Positions 46,683-55,675 of a stretch of DNA of 64,000 nucleotides are shown piece after piece. The stretch comes from Tetracladium setigerum. Taxonomy: Eukaryota > Ascomycota > Leotiomycetes > Helotiales. The stretch's first letter is position 1; every line of letters begins with the position of its first letter. The notes beneath the pieces were generated by a model. It worked only from the letters and a program-made list of their open reading frames with translations, ran no database searches and was not told where the DNA came from. The translations under genes and the position numbers were made by a program. The stretch is taken from the NCBI GenBank assembly GCA_031472005.1, contig PZJY01000012.1, positions 1,116,001-1,180,000 on the forward strand, in the 5' to 3' direction.

Positions 46683-49121
46683 TTAATTTGGATTGGGCGG
46701 TTGTTGCAATGTAGGACCAAATGAATCTGATGATGGTGAGGTGTCGACAATGATAGGGCTATCAAATGGCGATCCTAGCGAACTCTGAACAGGAGAAGAG
46801 GGTTCTGAAGACGATGGTGTATATATGACATATGGTGAACCAAGTGGAGAACCAGGCGAGAGGCTTCCTGATCCTGGAGTATGAACCGAGTCATTAGTAC
46901 GCCTGCCAATCGTAGAGGGAGAAGGCGACGCGGATCGAGCATTGAAGCGCGCAACAACCAATTCCAACGCCTCGAGAAGTTCACTGATTGTATCCGCAGC
47001 CGAGTCTACTGCTGGCGAGCGGTTGGGGCCCGGCGACCCACTGGAACTGGAATTTGTCTCGCTTTGTACTGTATGTTCCGAGGAAACGGAGGTAGAGCTG
47101 CGACTGCGTCTGCTGGTAGGTGTGGGGGTTTGAGGGTCTCCACTCCTAGATCGTAAATTGATTCTTTGTCCTGACACAGTAATGTTCAGATCGATTCTAA
47201 CCGTAAGGGTTGAGTTTGGAGTACTCAAGCGAGAACGACCAGAGGATACCCCACTATGTGCACTTTGCTGTGAAAGACCAGGACCACTCGAACTTGAGAT
47301 GTCGTTTCGAGCTTGTACAGGAGATAGAATGGGGGTTTGTAAGAGATGATCCTCATGATGGACAGATGCACTGGTCAAGTTATTTGTTCGATGAGTTGTT
47401 GGCTGACTAGTCCGAATAGAGTACGGTGTGATGGCTGATACAGACCCCGAAGAAGAAGAAGAAGAAGAAGAAGAAGAGGACGAAGGAGAGACTGGATCCC
47501 TTTGGGCATGACGAGAAGTATTTCTACCCTGTCGTGGAGAAGATGATTGTGGAGTGATGGGGACTTGGGTTGAGGTAACTGGCTGAGTGGAACGAATAGG
47601 AGTGAGTGGTTGTGAAGCAGATGCGCGAGGCACGATGGGGACTTGGGTTGAAATAACTGGCCGAGTAGGACGACTAGGGGGGAATGGTTGTGAATTGACA
47701 GGAGTTGTGCTCGTTAGGCTTGAGGTTGATGGCTGGGTAGCTCTCGTGGCCGTTGATAGATTAGCCCAATGCTGTCGTGTTGCTTGAGCCACCGGTGACA
47801 AGGATGGGGTATTTATTGATTGCGTTGTACTTCTATCAGAAGGCTGCGGCCCATTCGAGGCGCGAGTGCCGATGTCTCGAGAGCTGGAATTGTGTGATCT
47901 GCTCGATGATCCGCTCGCTTGAGAGGCACTTCCTGTAGCAGTGCGTGACCCACTAGATGAGCTGATGCCACCGCTGCGAGCAACATAAGTTGGTAAGGGA
48001 TTTGGTGAGTCGGCTGCTAATGAGGTGCTCCCCAGAGTTTGTCTGGTAGATGATTGAGCAGAGCCATCTCGAGAAGGAGAGCTGTGTGATGCCCCGAATG
48101 GGTTGCTTGCTTGTGTTGAAGTGCCCCTCAAAGTACGATCACTTGAGGAGCTAGCGTTGCCATCTCGAGAAGAAGAGCTGTTTGTGGTGCTTCTTTGTTG
48201 TGTGCTACCCCTCGAAGTATGATCACTTGAAGAACTGACGTTACCATCTCGAGAAGAAGGATTGTGTGAAGTGCTTGATGGGTTGCTTCCTTGTTGTCTG
48301 CTACCCCTTAGAGTATGACTACTAGAAGAGCTGATGTTACTGTCTCGAGAAGAAGAGTTGTTTGAGGCACCTGAGGCGTTGATTGGTTGTGTAGTGCCAC
48401 TCAAGGTCTGCTCGCTTGAAGAACTAACGCCACTATACCGAGAAGAAGACGTAGAGCTGTGTGAGGTGCTTGACGAGCTGGCGGTCCCAGTTCGAGGGAC
48501 AGAGTAGTATGTTCCGTTGTATGAGCTCCTCGCTTCGGGTGTAGAGCTCCTGGCGCTGTAGGTACCACTCGAATAGTCGCTCCACCCTGCCGCGTGTCCG
48601 CTTGATGTACTGAATCCGCTCTCTCTCGAGCTGTGAGTTGAACTAGATGTACCAGCGCCAAACATAAAGTGGGGTGGTCTATCAGAGTACCCTGAGCCCG
48701 AGGAGCTCGAGCTAGAGTCTCCTCTCATGGTACTGCTACTTGAGAAAGTATGACTCGAACCCGAACGACTGCTTCCACTGGATGTGTTACGTTCCGCATA
48801 CCGTTGAGCCTCCAAGTCCAAGATGATTTGTAGCCACTTTCGAGCAACATCCTCCTCTTGTGGTCTCTTCGACTTATGCCATCGAGGACAGAGTGTATTA
48901 TTCGCGATACGTCTCAAAGTGACGAGCAAGTTCTCACGATTGTTTCGACATTGCGTTAATTCGGGAAGGCCGTCGAGAAGAGTTTGGGCCTCCCAAAGGC
49001 AGGCGTTGCTAATGAAGCTTTGCCTACATCGACGCCCTAATTGAGTCGTTCCAACGCAATAGAATGGACGGGATTGAGGTTCGACATCGAGAACTCGTTC
49101 TGGATTCCAGGAAGGCGCCAT
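46683..49121 (-). CDS. Ser/Thr-rich repetitive protein with a Cys-containing N-terminal domain
   Basis: Single frame of 812 residues from an ATG. Residues about 18-105 are non-repetitive (FYCVGTTQLGRRCRQSF, then CLWEAQTLL, then LCPRWHKSKRPQ). They resemble the Cys-containing N-terminal segment of fungal proteins that often carry a T5orf172/GIY-YIG-like domain; that domain itself is not visible here. The rest is low-complexity Ser/Thr/Pro/Gln sequence. It includes imperfect tandem repeats of 28-32 residues (unit SSSRDGN-SSSSD-T-RG) encoded at about 48060-48460 and a poly-Ser run encoded at 47449-47477. There is no signal peptide. The function is unknown. Confidence 0.6.
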   Translation of the reverse strand: MAPSWNPERVLDVEPQSRPFYCVGTTQLGRRCRQSFISNACLWEAQTLLDGLPELTQCRNNRENLLVTLRRIANNTLCPRWHKSKRPQEEDVARKWLQIILDLEAQRYAERNTSSGSSRSGSSHTFSSSSTMRGDSSSSSSGSGYSDRPPHFMFGAGTSSSTHSSRESGFSTSSGHAAGWSDYSSGTYSARSSTPEARSSYNGTYYSVPRTGTASSSSTSHSSTSSSRYSGVSSSSEQTLSGTTQPINASGASNNSSSRDSNISSSSSHTLRGSRQQGSNPSSTSHNPSSRDGNVSSSSDHTSRGSTQQRSTTNSSSSRDGNASSSSDRTLRGTSTQASNPFGASHSSPSRDGSAQSSTRQTLGSTSLAADSPNPLPTYVARSGGISSSSGSRTATGSASQASGSSSRSHNSSSRDIGTRASNGPQPSDRSTTQSINTPSLSPVAQATRQHWANLSTATRATQPSTSSLTSTTPVNSQPFPPSRPTRPVISTQVPIVPRASASQPLTPIRSTQPVTSTQVPITPQSSSPRQGRNTSRHAQRDPVSPSSSSSSSSSSSSGSVSAITPYSIRTSQPTTHRTNNLTSASVHHEDHLLQTPILSPVQARNDISSSSGPGLSQQSAHSGVSSGRSRLSTPNSTLTVRIDLNITVSGQRINLRSRSGDPQTPTPTSRRSRSSTSVSSEHTVQSETNSSSSGSPGPNRSPAVDSAADTISELLEALELVVARFNARSASPSPSTIGRRTNDSVHTPGSGSLSPGSPLGSPYVIYTPSSSEPSSPVQSSLGSPFDSPIIVDTSPSSDSFGPTLQQPPNPN
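47449..47477. repeat. GAA trinucleotide repeat coding for poly-Ser
   Basis: Nine to ten GAA units on the plus strand, read as TTC/TCT on the minus strand. In the gene's frame they give a run of about a dozen serines. Confidence 0.85.
48060..48460 (-). repeat. Coding minisatellite of 84-96 bp units
   Basis: The word TCTCGAGAAG(A/G) recurs at about 48064, 48160, 48244 and 48340, with a degenerate copy near 48431. Spacings of 84-96 bp are all in or near multiples of three. It encodes the Ser-rich repeats of the 812-residue protein. Confidence 0.75.
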
Positions 49122-50954
49122 AGTAGCGACGAATGCTCAAACCTGAGCATATGATTTCAAGAATGAGGGTGCTGAAGGAAGTCGTCGAGTGAGGGGGTGC
49201 TGTGATGGAAGGTGGTGGGAGCGGGGGTATTAAGTTGAGAATAAGCTCTCTTCTATGGATAAGGGGGCAACTAAGCCACAGGACTTGATCACTTCGATTG
49301 AAATCAACTAGATGCGATGCATGCTAGGCATCAAGGCGGTGTTTCCCTTCCTGACAGGCAAAATACCTCGCTTATTGCTGTGGTGTTGCTATCCATGTTA
49401 CCGTCAACCAGTAGGTTTCGAGGAGGAACGAACCCGTCTATGCTGAAGATTAAGACTAGTTGGTACAGAAATAGCAGTATCTTCAATTTAGGAGGGCCAT
49501 CACATGTTTGAGTTCAACCCAGGCCTGGAGCAGTGGCAGACCTCCGTCTGCTCACCGAAACAATAAGGGAGACAATGTTCGGCTCAGCAAGGCAAACACA
49601 CAAGGAAGCCACATACATTTTGAGGATCTTGAATACTTAGTCCACTAGGACAGGAAGTCGAAGGAACGTTCGATGCTTTGCGGCCGTTGGTAAATCTCCA
49701 CAGGCGCTGGCCCACGGGTTGCTGCACGCACTTTAAGAACGGGCAAACTGTATAACGATGAAAAGTGCACCATCGCATGCTTTCAAGTGAAATCAAATTA
49801 GCTCACCCTCCAGGGTGAGAAAGAGTAGCATTCATGAGGGATACCACGTAATGAGGCAGTTCCTGTTGGAGCAAGCGCGGCGCGGGCCTGGAGGCCACCT
49901 AACGGCCTCCACATGACAGCTTGAATAAAATGCCCTTGAACAACGGAAAAGAAGCGCACCGAATCTCTATTGACTCATTCTCGCGCAATAATTCCTTGAA
50001 TTACGACCACTTCCGTGTTCACGCGTTCAATGACCTTTTGAAGCCTTGTGGCTTTGCAGTCAATAAATCGAGAGTTCGCAGAACCGAGGCCTGAAACATT
50101 GCAACACCAACAGAGTCCTTTACGGCGACCACCTCCTCATTGAAGTACATGAGTATGAATCTATTATTAGGAACTTGTTATTACAGAGAGCCTTCATAAA
50201 TAAGGGTTGATCCCGAAAGGCCGGGAAAGAAATGGACAAGAGAATTGTTTTGTTGCAGCCTCCGTCCAAGACTGAGCGAGCTTCTTGTCCAGAGATAAGT
50301 CATTTTTGACAGTAACAATCACACATTTAAAGTGATGACATGAAAATATTCCAGATAGCTCACACGGCCAGCATCTACTTCTCAAATCATCCTTGATGAT
50401 TGGGAAATCATGACAGTATGATGTGTGTTCTCTTGCAGACATGCCCGCTGGTCCGAGAACAAAAATACAAATCACTAAGCATACTTATGCAGAACAGTTA
50501 AAAACAACTTTGAAAAGTACTAAACAGTACTGCATGGAAATTCCCAGTGCGCAGGGGAAGCTACAGACTGGCTGGGCCAAGTTCTTCTCATCATGTTCGT
50601 TCTTTGGCTTATGGAATCTGTTCAAAGTCAGCTAAGGATACATGCTGGGAATTCAAGAAGAGATAAATGCCTTGTGATACTATCATTCTGCCCCATATAA
50701 AATTGAACAAAAAACGCGTTGTTTGTAAAAGTAACGCGTGCAGGGCCAGAGAGGAAGAGGTTTGTGTTTGTTCTCATTCAACAAAAACAAACACACTTGA
50801 GGCCTTCCTTGGCAAAAAAGACCCTCTGACAGGGATCACGAATCGGACACTTCATCTCACAGCCTCGTCCTCCAAACGACCAAACCACTCCCAACCCCCA
50901 TGAAGATATATACAATCAGCTCCGTTTCGGCCCCATCCAATCTCCGCATAAAAG
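49122..50954. other. 1.8-kb region without a gene
   Basis: No convincing ORF. It contains a perfect inverted repeat at 49889-49911 and a second short hairpin-like sequence (TCACCCTCCAGGGTGA) at about 49803-49818. The rest is mixed-composition DNA that looks neither coding nor strongly AT-rich. It could include decayed genes or regulatory DNA of the flanking genes. Confidence 0.4.
49889..49911. repeat. Perfect short inverted repeat
   Basis: TGGAGGCC, 7-bp loop, GGCCTCCA: an 8-bp perfect stem. The function is unknown; it could be a protein-binding site or chance. Confidence 0.6.
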
Positions 50955-51663
50955 ATGTACCACCTAGCCAAAGGACTCTACTTGTACGCCACAAGTAAAG
51001 AAGGTAAGCCTTCTCCTCACCCATTTTGTGAACTTTCCACCAGCAAGGCATATATCTAACACTCAAGTCAGAATACTCCGTCCTCCTCCTTGGCCTCGAC
51101 AACGCCGGCAAAACGACCTTTCACGAACAAATTAAATCAATCTTCCTCCCTCGCACCCCTCGCCAGCCTTGAAAACCGTACCTACCGTCGGACAAAATGT
51201 CTCCACCATCACGCTGCCAGACATGTATCTCAAGATCTGGGATATTGGAGGGCAACACTCGCTCCGCCGGCTTTGGCAGAGCTACTACGCCAGTTGTCAC
51301 GCCATTGTATTCATAATCGATAGCACGGATATTGGGGATGGGGCGCTGAATGGGGATGATAGTGATGGGAGGTTGGAGGAGTGTAGATTGGTGTTGGAGG
51401 ATGTGTTGGCGCATTCGGAGACTGAAGGGGTGCCGTTGTTGGTCTTGGCCAATAAGCAGGATAGGGAGGATTGTGTGGAGGTGGTGAGGATTAAGGAAGG
51501 TTTGGTGAAGAAGGTTTTTGAGGGCGAGAAGGGCTCGGGTATTAGGGATAGTAGGGTTTTGCCTGTGAGTGCGTTGACGGGGACGGGTGTGCAGGAGGCG
51601 GTGGAGTGGGTGAGGAGTAGGGTTAAGTGGAATAAGGAAGGGAGGCCGCCGGTTATGAGATGA
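50955..51663 (+). CDS. ARL3: ARFRP1/Arl3-type small GTPase, with a frameshift as given
   Basis: Exon 1 50955-51003, intron 51004-51071, exon 2 51072-51663. The start (MYHLAKGLYLYATSKEEYSV) is the signature of the Arl3/ARFRP1 group, which acts at the trans-Golgi and recruits Arl1 and golgins. Seen: P-loop GLDNAGKT (residues 24-31), switch I TVPTVGQN, DIGGQ box, NKQD and the late SAL motif. As given, the frame of the P-loop half reaches a TGA at 51170-51172, while the rest (LKTVPTVGQN onward) reads in another frame from 51169. One base is missing somewhere between about 51140 and 51168. No GT or sensible GC donor allows an intron there without losing the P-loop. With one base added the gene would give 213 residues. 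Sequencing error, a strain mutation or real recoding are all possible; error is the likeliest. Confidence 0.8.
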
Positions 51664-51961
51664 TGGAATGAAATATTGTTTATCTAGATGGAGCGTGGCG
51701 TTTGGTTTGGTTTGATTTGGGATGGCATATATACCATTGGATGGTACGGAAACGAACCTGAACGTTCAATGCTTAGATCTGGAGGTTTATTATAGTATTA
51801 TGCTGAAAATACGGGCAAGAACTTATACTTAGCGTCTCGTTCATAGATGAAATATTATATCAAGAAATATTATATTATAGAATTCCTTAAAAATTTCCAA
51901 GAACTATTCATGGCTCTCTAATTGTCGCAAGTTTCTCTCTACACCACCACCAAACTTGACT

Positions 51962-53195
51962 TTAAATCCCAACAACCTCCTTCAAAACTCCCGTCTTAGT
52001 ATCCTGTACAAATCCAAGTATCTGAGCACCTTTAAACCACGGACCATTTCTCAAATACTCCACATCTTCTTTCACGCTAACTTCTGGACTGTTCATTTCA
52101 TTAGTAAAGATGAAGTATATATAGTAGGTTCTTTCTCATCCAAAAAGCACAATTGTATGAAACAAAAAAAACAAAAAGAGGACTTGACTCACTCTTCAAA
52201 ACTCCCAAATACCATCCCATCCAACAGAACCTCCTCATCTGCATTCAATTTCGTACACCTACTGGTTGCATTAGCCTATATATTGCCCACTCCCTCCCCT
52301 TCTCTCCCTCCCCGAAAGTCCCCCAAAAAGACAAAACTCACCCCTTCAAAACTCCTCTAATCCCCTCATCACCATCACTACTCTCCATATTCCCACCCAC
52401 CAATCCACAATCCGTATGATGCACAATCATCACAACGCCCTTCTTTCCCAAATTCCCCACGGCCGCAAGCACCAAGAGCGTACTCATCGCAGCGTGGACT
52501 CGTCCTCCTGCTGTGCGGACTACTGTTGCTTCTATTTTTTTTTGTTTTTTCTTTCAGTAAAGATAAGAGATTTTATTAGAGCTCCAAAGAGAGTAGAGGG
52601 CAGCGGGGGAGATTGTAAGAAAAGAAAAGAAAGGAAAGAACATACTACTACTCCCATCCATGCCCAAGAATTCTTCAGGCGTGACGCGTGGATCTGTACA
52701 TGCCACTATATATGATGTTAAAATTATTCTCAACTATATATCAAAAACCAGAAAGAAAAAGAGAGACGAGTTTTTCAGTCATTGAGTCGAAAATATTTCC
52801 TCCGAAAGAATTTGACGGTGTAATTAAAGGAATATATAAGTGAAAGAAACGGAAGGAAGAGAACAACAAACCAACAATCACAGTCCCATCCTCCCTTTCC
52901 CTCCCCTTCCTCTGCATATCCTTGAATTCAATCGGAGATTTATACGAAGGATCAGATGCCCATTGTCTATTTTTCGGGGAGAAAAAAGATTTTGATATCG
53001 TCAGCAAATGTAACGTATACAATATCTAGGTATATATGCATATGTGTGTGTGTGTGTGTGTGTGTGTGTATTCATTTTGGTTTGTTGCCGTATTGAAGCA
53101 ACCAAAGAAAGATGGTGATAGATAGAGAGAGAGAAAAAGGAAAAAATGTTGAGTTACTTGTTTTTCTCCAGATATGAGGATATTCTTGGATCCAT
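51962..53195 (-). CDS. Beta-carbonic anhydrase
   Basis: Six exons: 53195-53158, 52966-52872, 52705-52646, 52531-52342, 52258-52193, 52088-51962, giving 191 residues. The zinc and active-site residues of the beta class are present: C47-x-D49-x-R51 in ACTDPR, and H103-x2-C106 in HHTDCG. Other family blocks are TVVRTAGGRVHAAMSTLLVL and, at the end, SVKEDVEYLRNGP and ILGFVQDTKTGVLKEV. It interconverts CO2 and bicarbonate; with no targeting peptide it is probably cytosolic. Introns are longer than elsewhere in the window (191, 166, 114, 83, 104 bp) and exons small, so no single reading frame reveals the gene. The fifth exon has two tandem acceptors (ending 52262 or 52259) that differ by one codon. 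Confidence 0.85.
53043..53069. repeat. (TG)13 microsatellite in a carbonic anhydrase intron
   Basis: A perfect TG dinucleotide run inside intron 1 (52967-53157) of the beta-carbonic anhydrase gene. Confidence 0.9.
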
Positions 53196-54564
53196 GGCTG
53201 GCCAACTCTATCTAAGGTAAGGTATACTCTTTTAGTGATCGAGGTAATCAAGAAGAACCTAACCTCACTCTGTTAGGCAGGAGGAAGGATGAAGTAAATT
53301 AACAAGCAAAGGTAAACAAAAGCAAAACCAGAAAAACAGAAAAAATCTCGTACGGTTTGGTTTTACTTAAAAACTAGAAGACAGATAAAAAAAAGGTTAA
53401 GTTTGAAAAATATTCAAAATCAATCTATCTCTGTACGGATTTATTTTTGAACAGTTGTTTTTGAGCTACAGAACTCTAGCTCACATAATAGTCGTCAAAT
53501 TAATAAAAAAACACGATAAAAGATAAAAGATAAGCCCCAACGCCAACGGCCCCCTCTCCCCCTCCGGGCCCCTTCTCACCTCACTCACCTCTCTTCTTCT
53601 CTTATCCATCTGCATTACTCCGTATTTGGGTGATCAAATCATGGTGGGAGAGGGGGGGGAGAGGGGTTGGATTTTCAGTGGGGGGCTCTTCGAGATCTTG
53701 TCAAACCACACATCACATCACGTAAAGTCACAAACACCCCAATCTTTACTTTTACCAAAAAAGGAATCGTTTTTTTCGGCTGGGAAAAAAAACACCCGAT
53801 ATAATGATCTGGTATCTCTTCTTCATTCTCCATTCTCTCATAGAATATCTCGCAACTATTCCTCCAAAAAAAAAAGCTCAATAATCCAACCCCCCATCCA
53901 TCCAGGTATCTTCTAAAATTCCCCACACTAATAAAATTCACCCCATTACCCACGCACCAGGCCGCCCATCCATCCAGCTAAAAGTATATATATTATATAT
54001 ACTTCGCTACTCTCCCAAATCCAAACTCCATTACAACATGAGAGAGAGATTGTCATTAATTTCTCATCAACAAATGACAATCTCCCCCCAAAGACAACAA
54101 ACCACCAGAGGATTAAAAACGACTAAATCCAATTAAAAAAAAACCCTCCCCCAAAAACGCCGGGAAACGAAAAATTCAAAAACTGTCTATAGGTAATTCC
54201 ATCTTCTTTCGCTGGGATATTTCCCTCCTCCCCTAAAAATAGGGGTCGTCGGAGGTGTTGTCGTTTCTAAAAAGGTGCTCTTCTGGCTCATAAAAGGTGG
54301 TTCAATGTTCTCGAAGGAACCATAGACACCATCCTGTAAACAAACAGGCAGACAAATGCTCAAATGGGGTAGTTCGATCGGCAAACGGACGAAGAACGAG
54401 AAGAAAAGATCGATCGATCGTGCTTGCGGTTGGTTGGTAGGTATGTATGGGGTGTATGGGGTGTGTAAAAAAAAACATTCAACCCCCTCCCGACAGCCCT
54501 CCCCCATCGATGCGTACGAAGGCTGTCGAAAACGTATGTATGGATTCGTCCGTCCTTCCATCAT
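53196..54564. other. Promoter side of carbonic anhydrase and terminator side of the FYVE gene
   Basis: About 1.4 kb, A-rich on the plus strand, with many A/T homopolymer runs (53340-53530, 53755-53880, 54130-54180). A TACTCCGTA word lies at 53616-53624 and a GATCGATCGATC run at about 54409-54420. No gene is seen. Confidence 0.5.
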
Positions 54565-55675
54565 CTAAAAAGTACTCCAATTCCAATCACGAGGAACACT
54601 CTGCGCAACACTCTCAGCCATCCCCTGGCCTTTGGCAAAGATCTCCCCAAGGGTAGAACCACGACCTTTACAATCAACCACAGGAGTCATAGGAGTTTCC
54701 GTATCCGAACTCTCCGAATTCGAGCGACTCGATCGAGCAATCGCCCAGCGTCGGTAGTCAAGATGACAGTGCTCGCAGGATCGGGATCGGGTACCCTTGG
54801 GGTGGTAATTCGCGTCTTGATCGAGGGGGATGATGTAGGGTGAGTGTGCGTCGCAGAATATATTTCCACACCGCCGACAGTGGTGGCGGCGATTGAAATA
54901 ACTAAAGTATTTAGGGCAGGTCGTCTCGTCGCAGATTGTGGATTCGGAGTCAGGCTGATAAGTTAAAAGTGTTAGTGAGCTGTTTTTTGCGAGTTGTGCG
55001 CGATATATGTAGGTATGCAAGATAAATAACGCGGAGACGTGGTGTATGCTAGCCTGGTTGGTTTTTCTGCCGGTCAAGCGACATAAGGACGAAGAAATCT
55101 TGTTGTGTGTATTGGATCCCAAACACTTGGTGTGCACCAGCACGCAATTTTCGTCCTCGATTCTGTGACTTTGTCGAAGCGGGTATAAAAGGAAAGTGAA
55201 ATCTGCCGTGCGCTTTTTGAAGAAGGAAAAAATAACATACCTTCCAGTGCTCTCTCGTCGGTAACGCTGTAACCTTTCCAAGTCCCTCGATACTGTATTC
55301 CGCCTCGACTATCTCGCCCAAGCCGAACTTCGCACTGTCGCCGGTCGACCGCCTCTTCAGTGATCGCGCATCGTCCAAGTCGTCATAACTATTATTGTGG
55401 CTATCTGGCGGGGTGAGGGGCGATTGCCTTGCTCTCCTCGGGGGATCCGTTGGTCGCAGAACGGCGGGCACATATAGAGGGGACTTTGGCGGTCGAAGTT
55501 GTCGAGTATGTGCGGGAAGGTGTGGAGGAGCGACGATTCGTGGGGAGGTGGGAGAGGAGTCTTTGGGAGTCGCGGTCGGAGAGGTTTGTTGTGACTGGTT
55601 GTTGTAGAGAGTATATTGGGAATGCGTGGGCGATGCGGTGAACTGCTGCACCGGCATCGCGAATTCGGTCGACAT
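54565..55675 (-). CDS. FYVE zinc-finger protein
   Basis: Exons 55675-55241 and 54954-54565 give 274 residues. The N-terminal half is Ser/Pro/Thr-rich and probably disordered. The FYVE finger follows the splice junction: paired cysteines (TICDETTC), the basic RRHHCRRCG motif that binds phosphatidylinositol 3-phosphate, CDAHS, and a final SCEHC pair. The family WxxD is not seen. The protein is expected on endosomes or the vacuole. The start at MSTEFAMPVQQ was preferred; an in-frame ATG at 55756 would add 27 residues. The intron (54955-55240, 286 bp) is long for this genome, but both borders are good (GTATGT and CAG) and they join LPTREHWK to PDSEST as in relatives. Confidence 0.85.
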
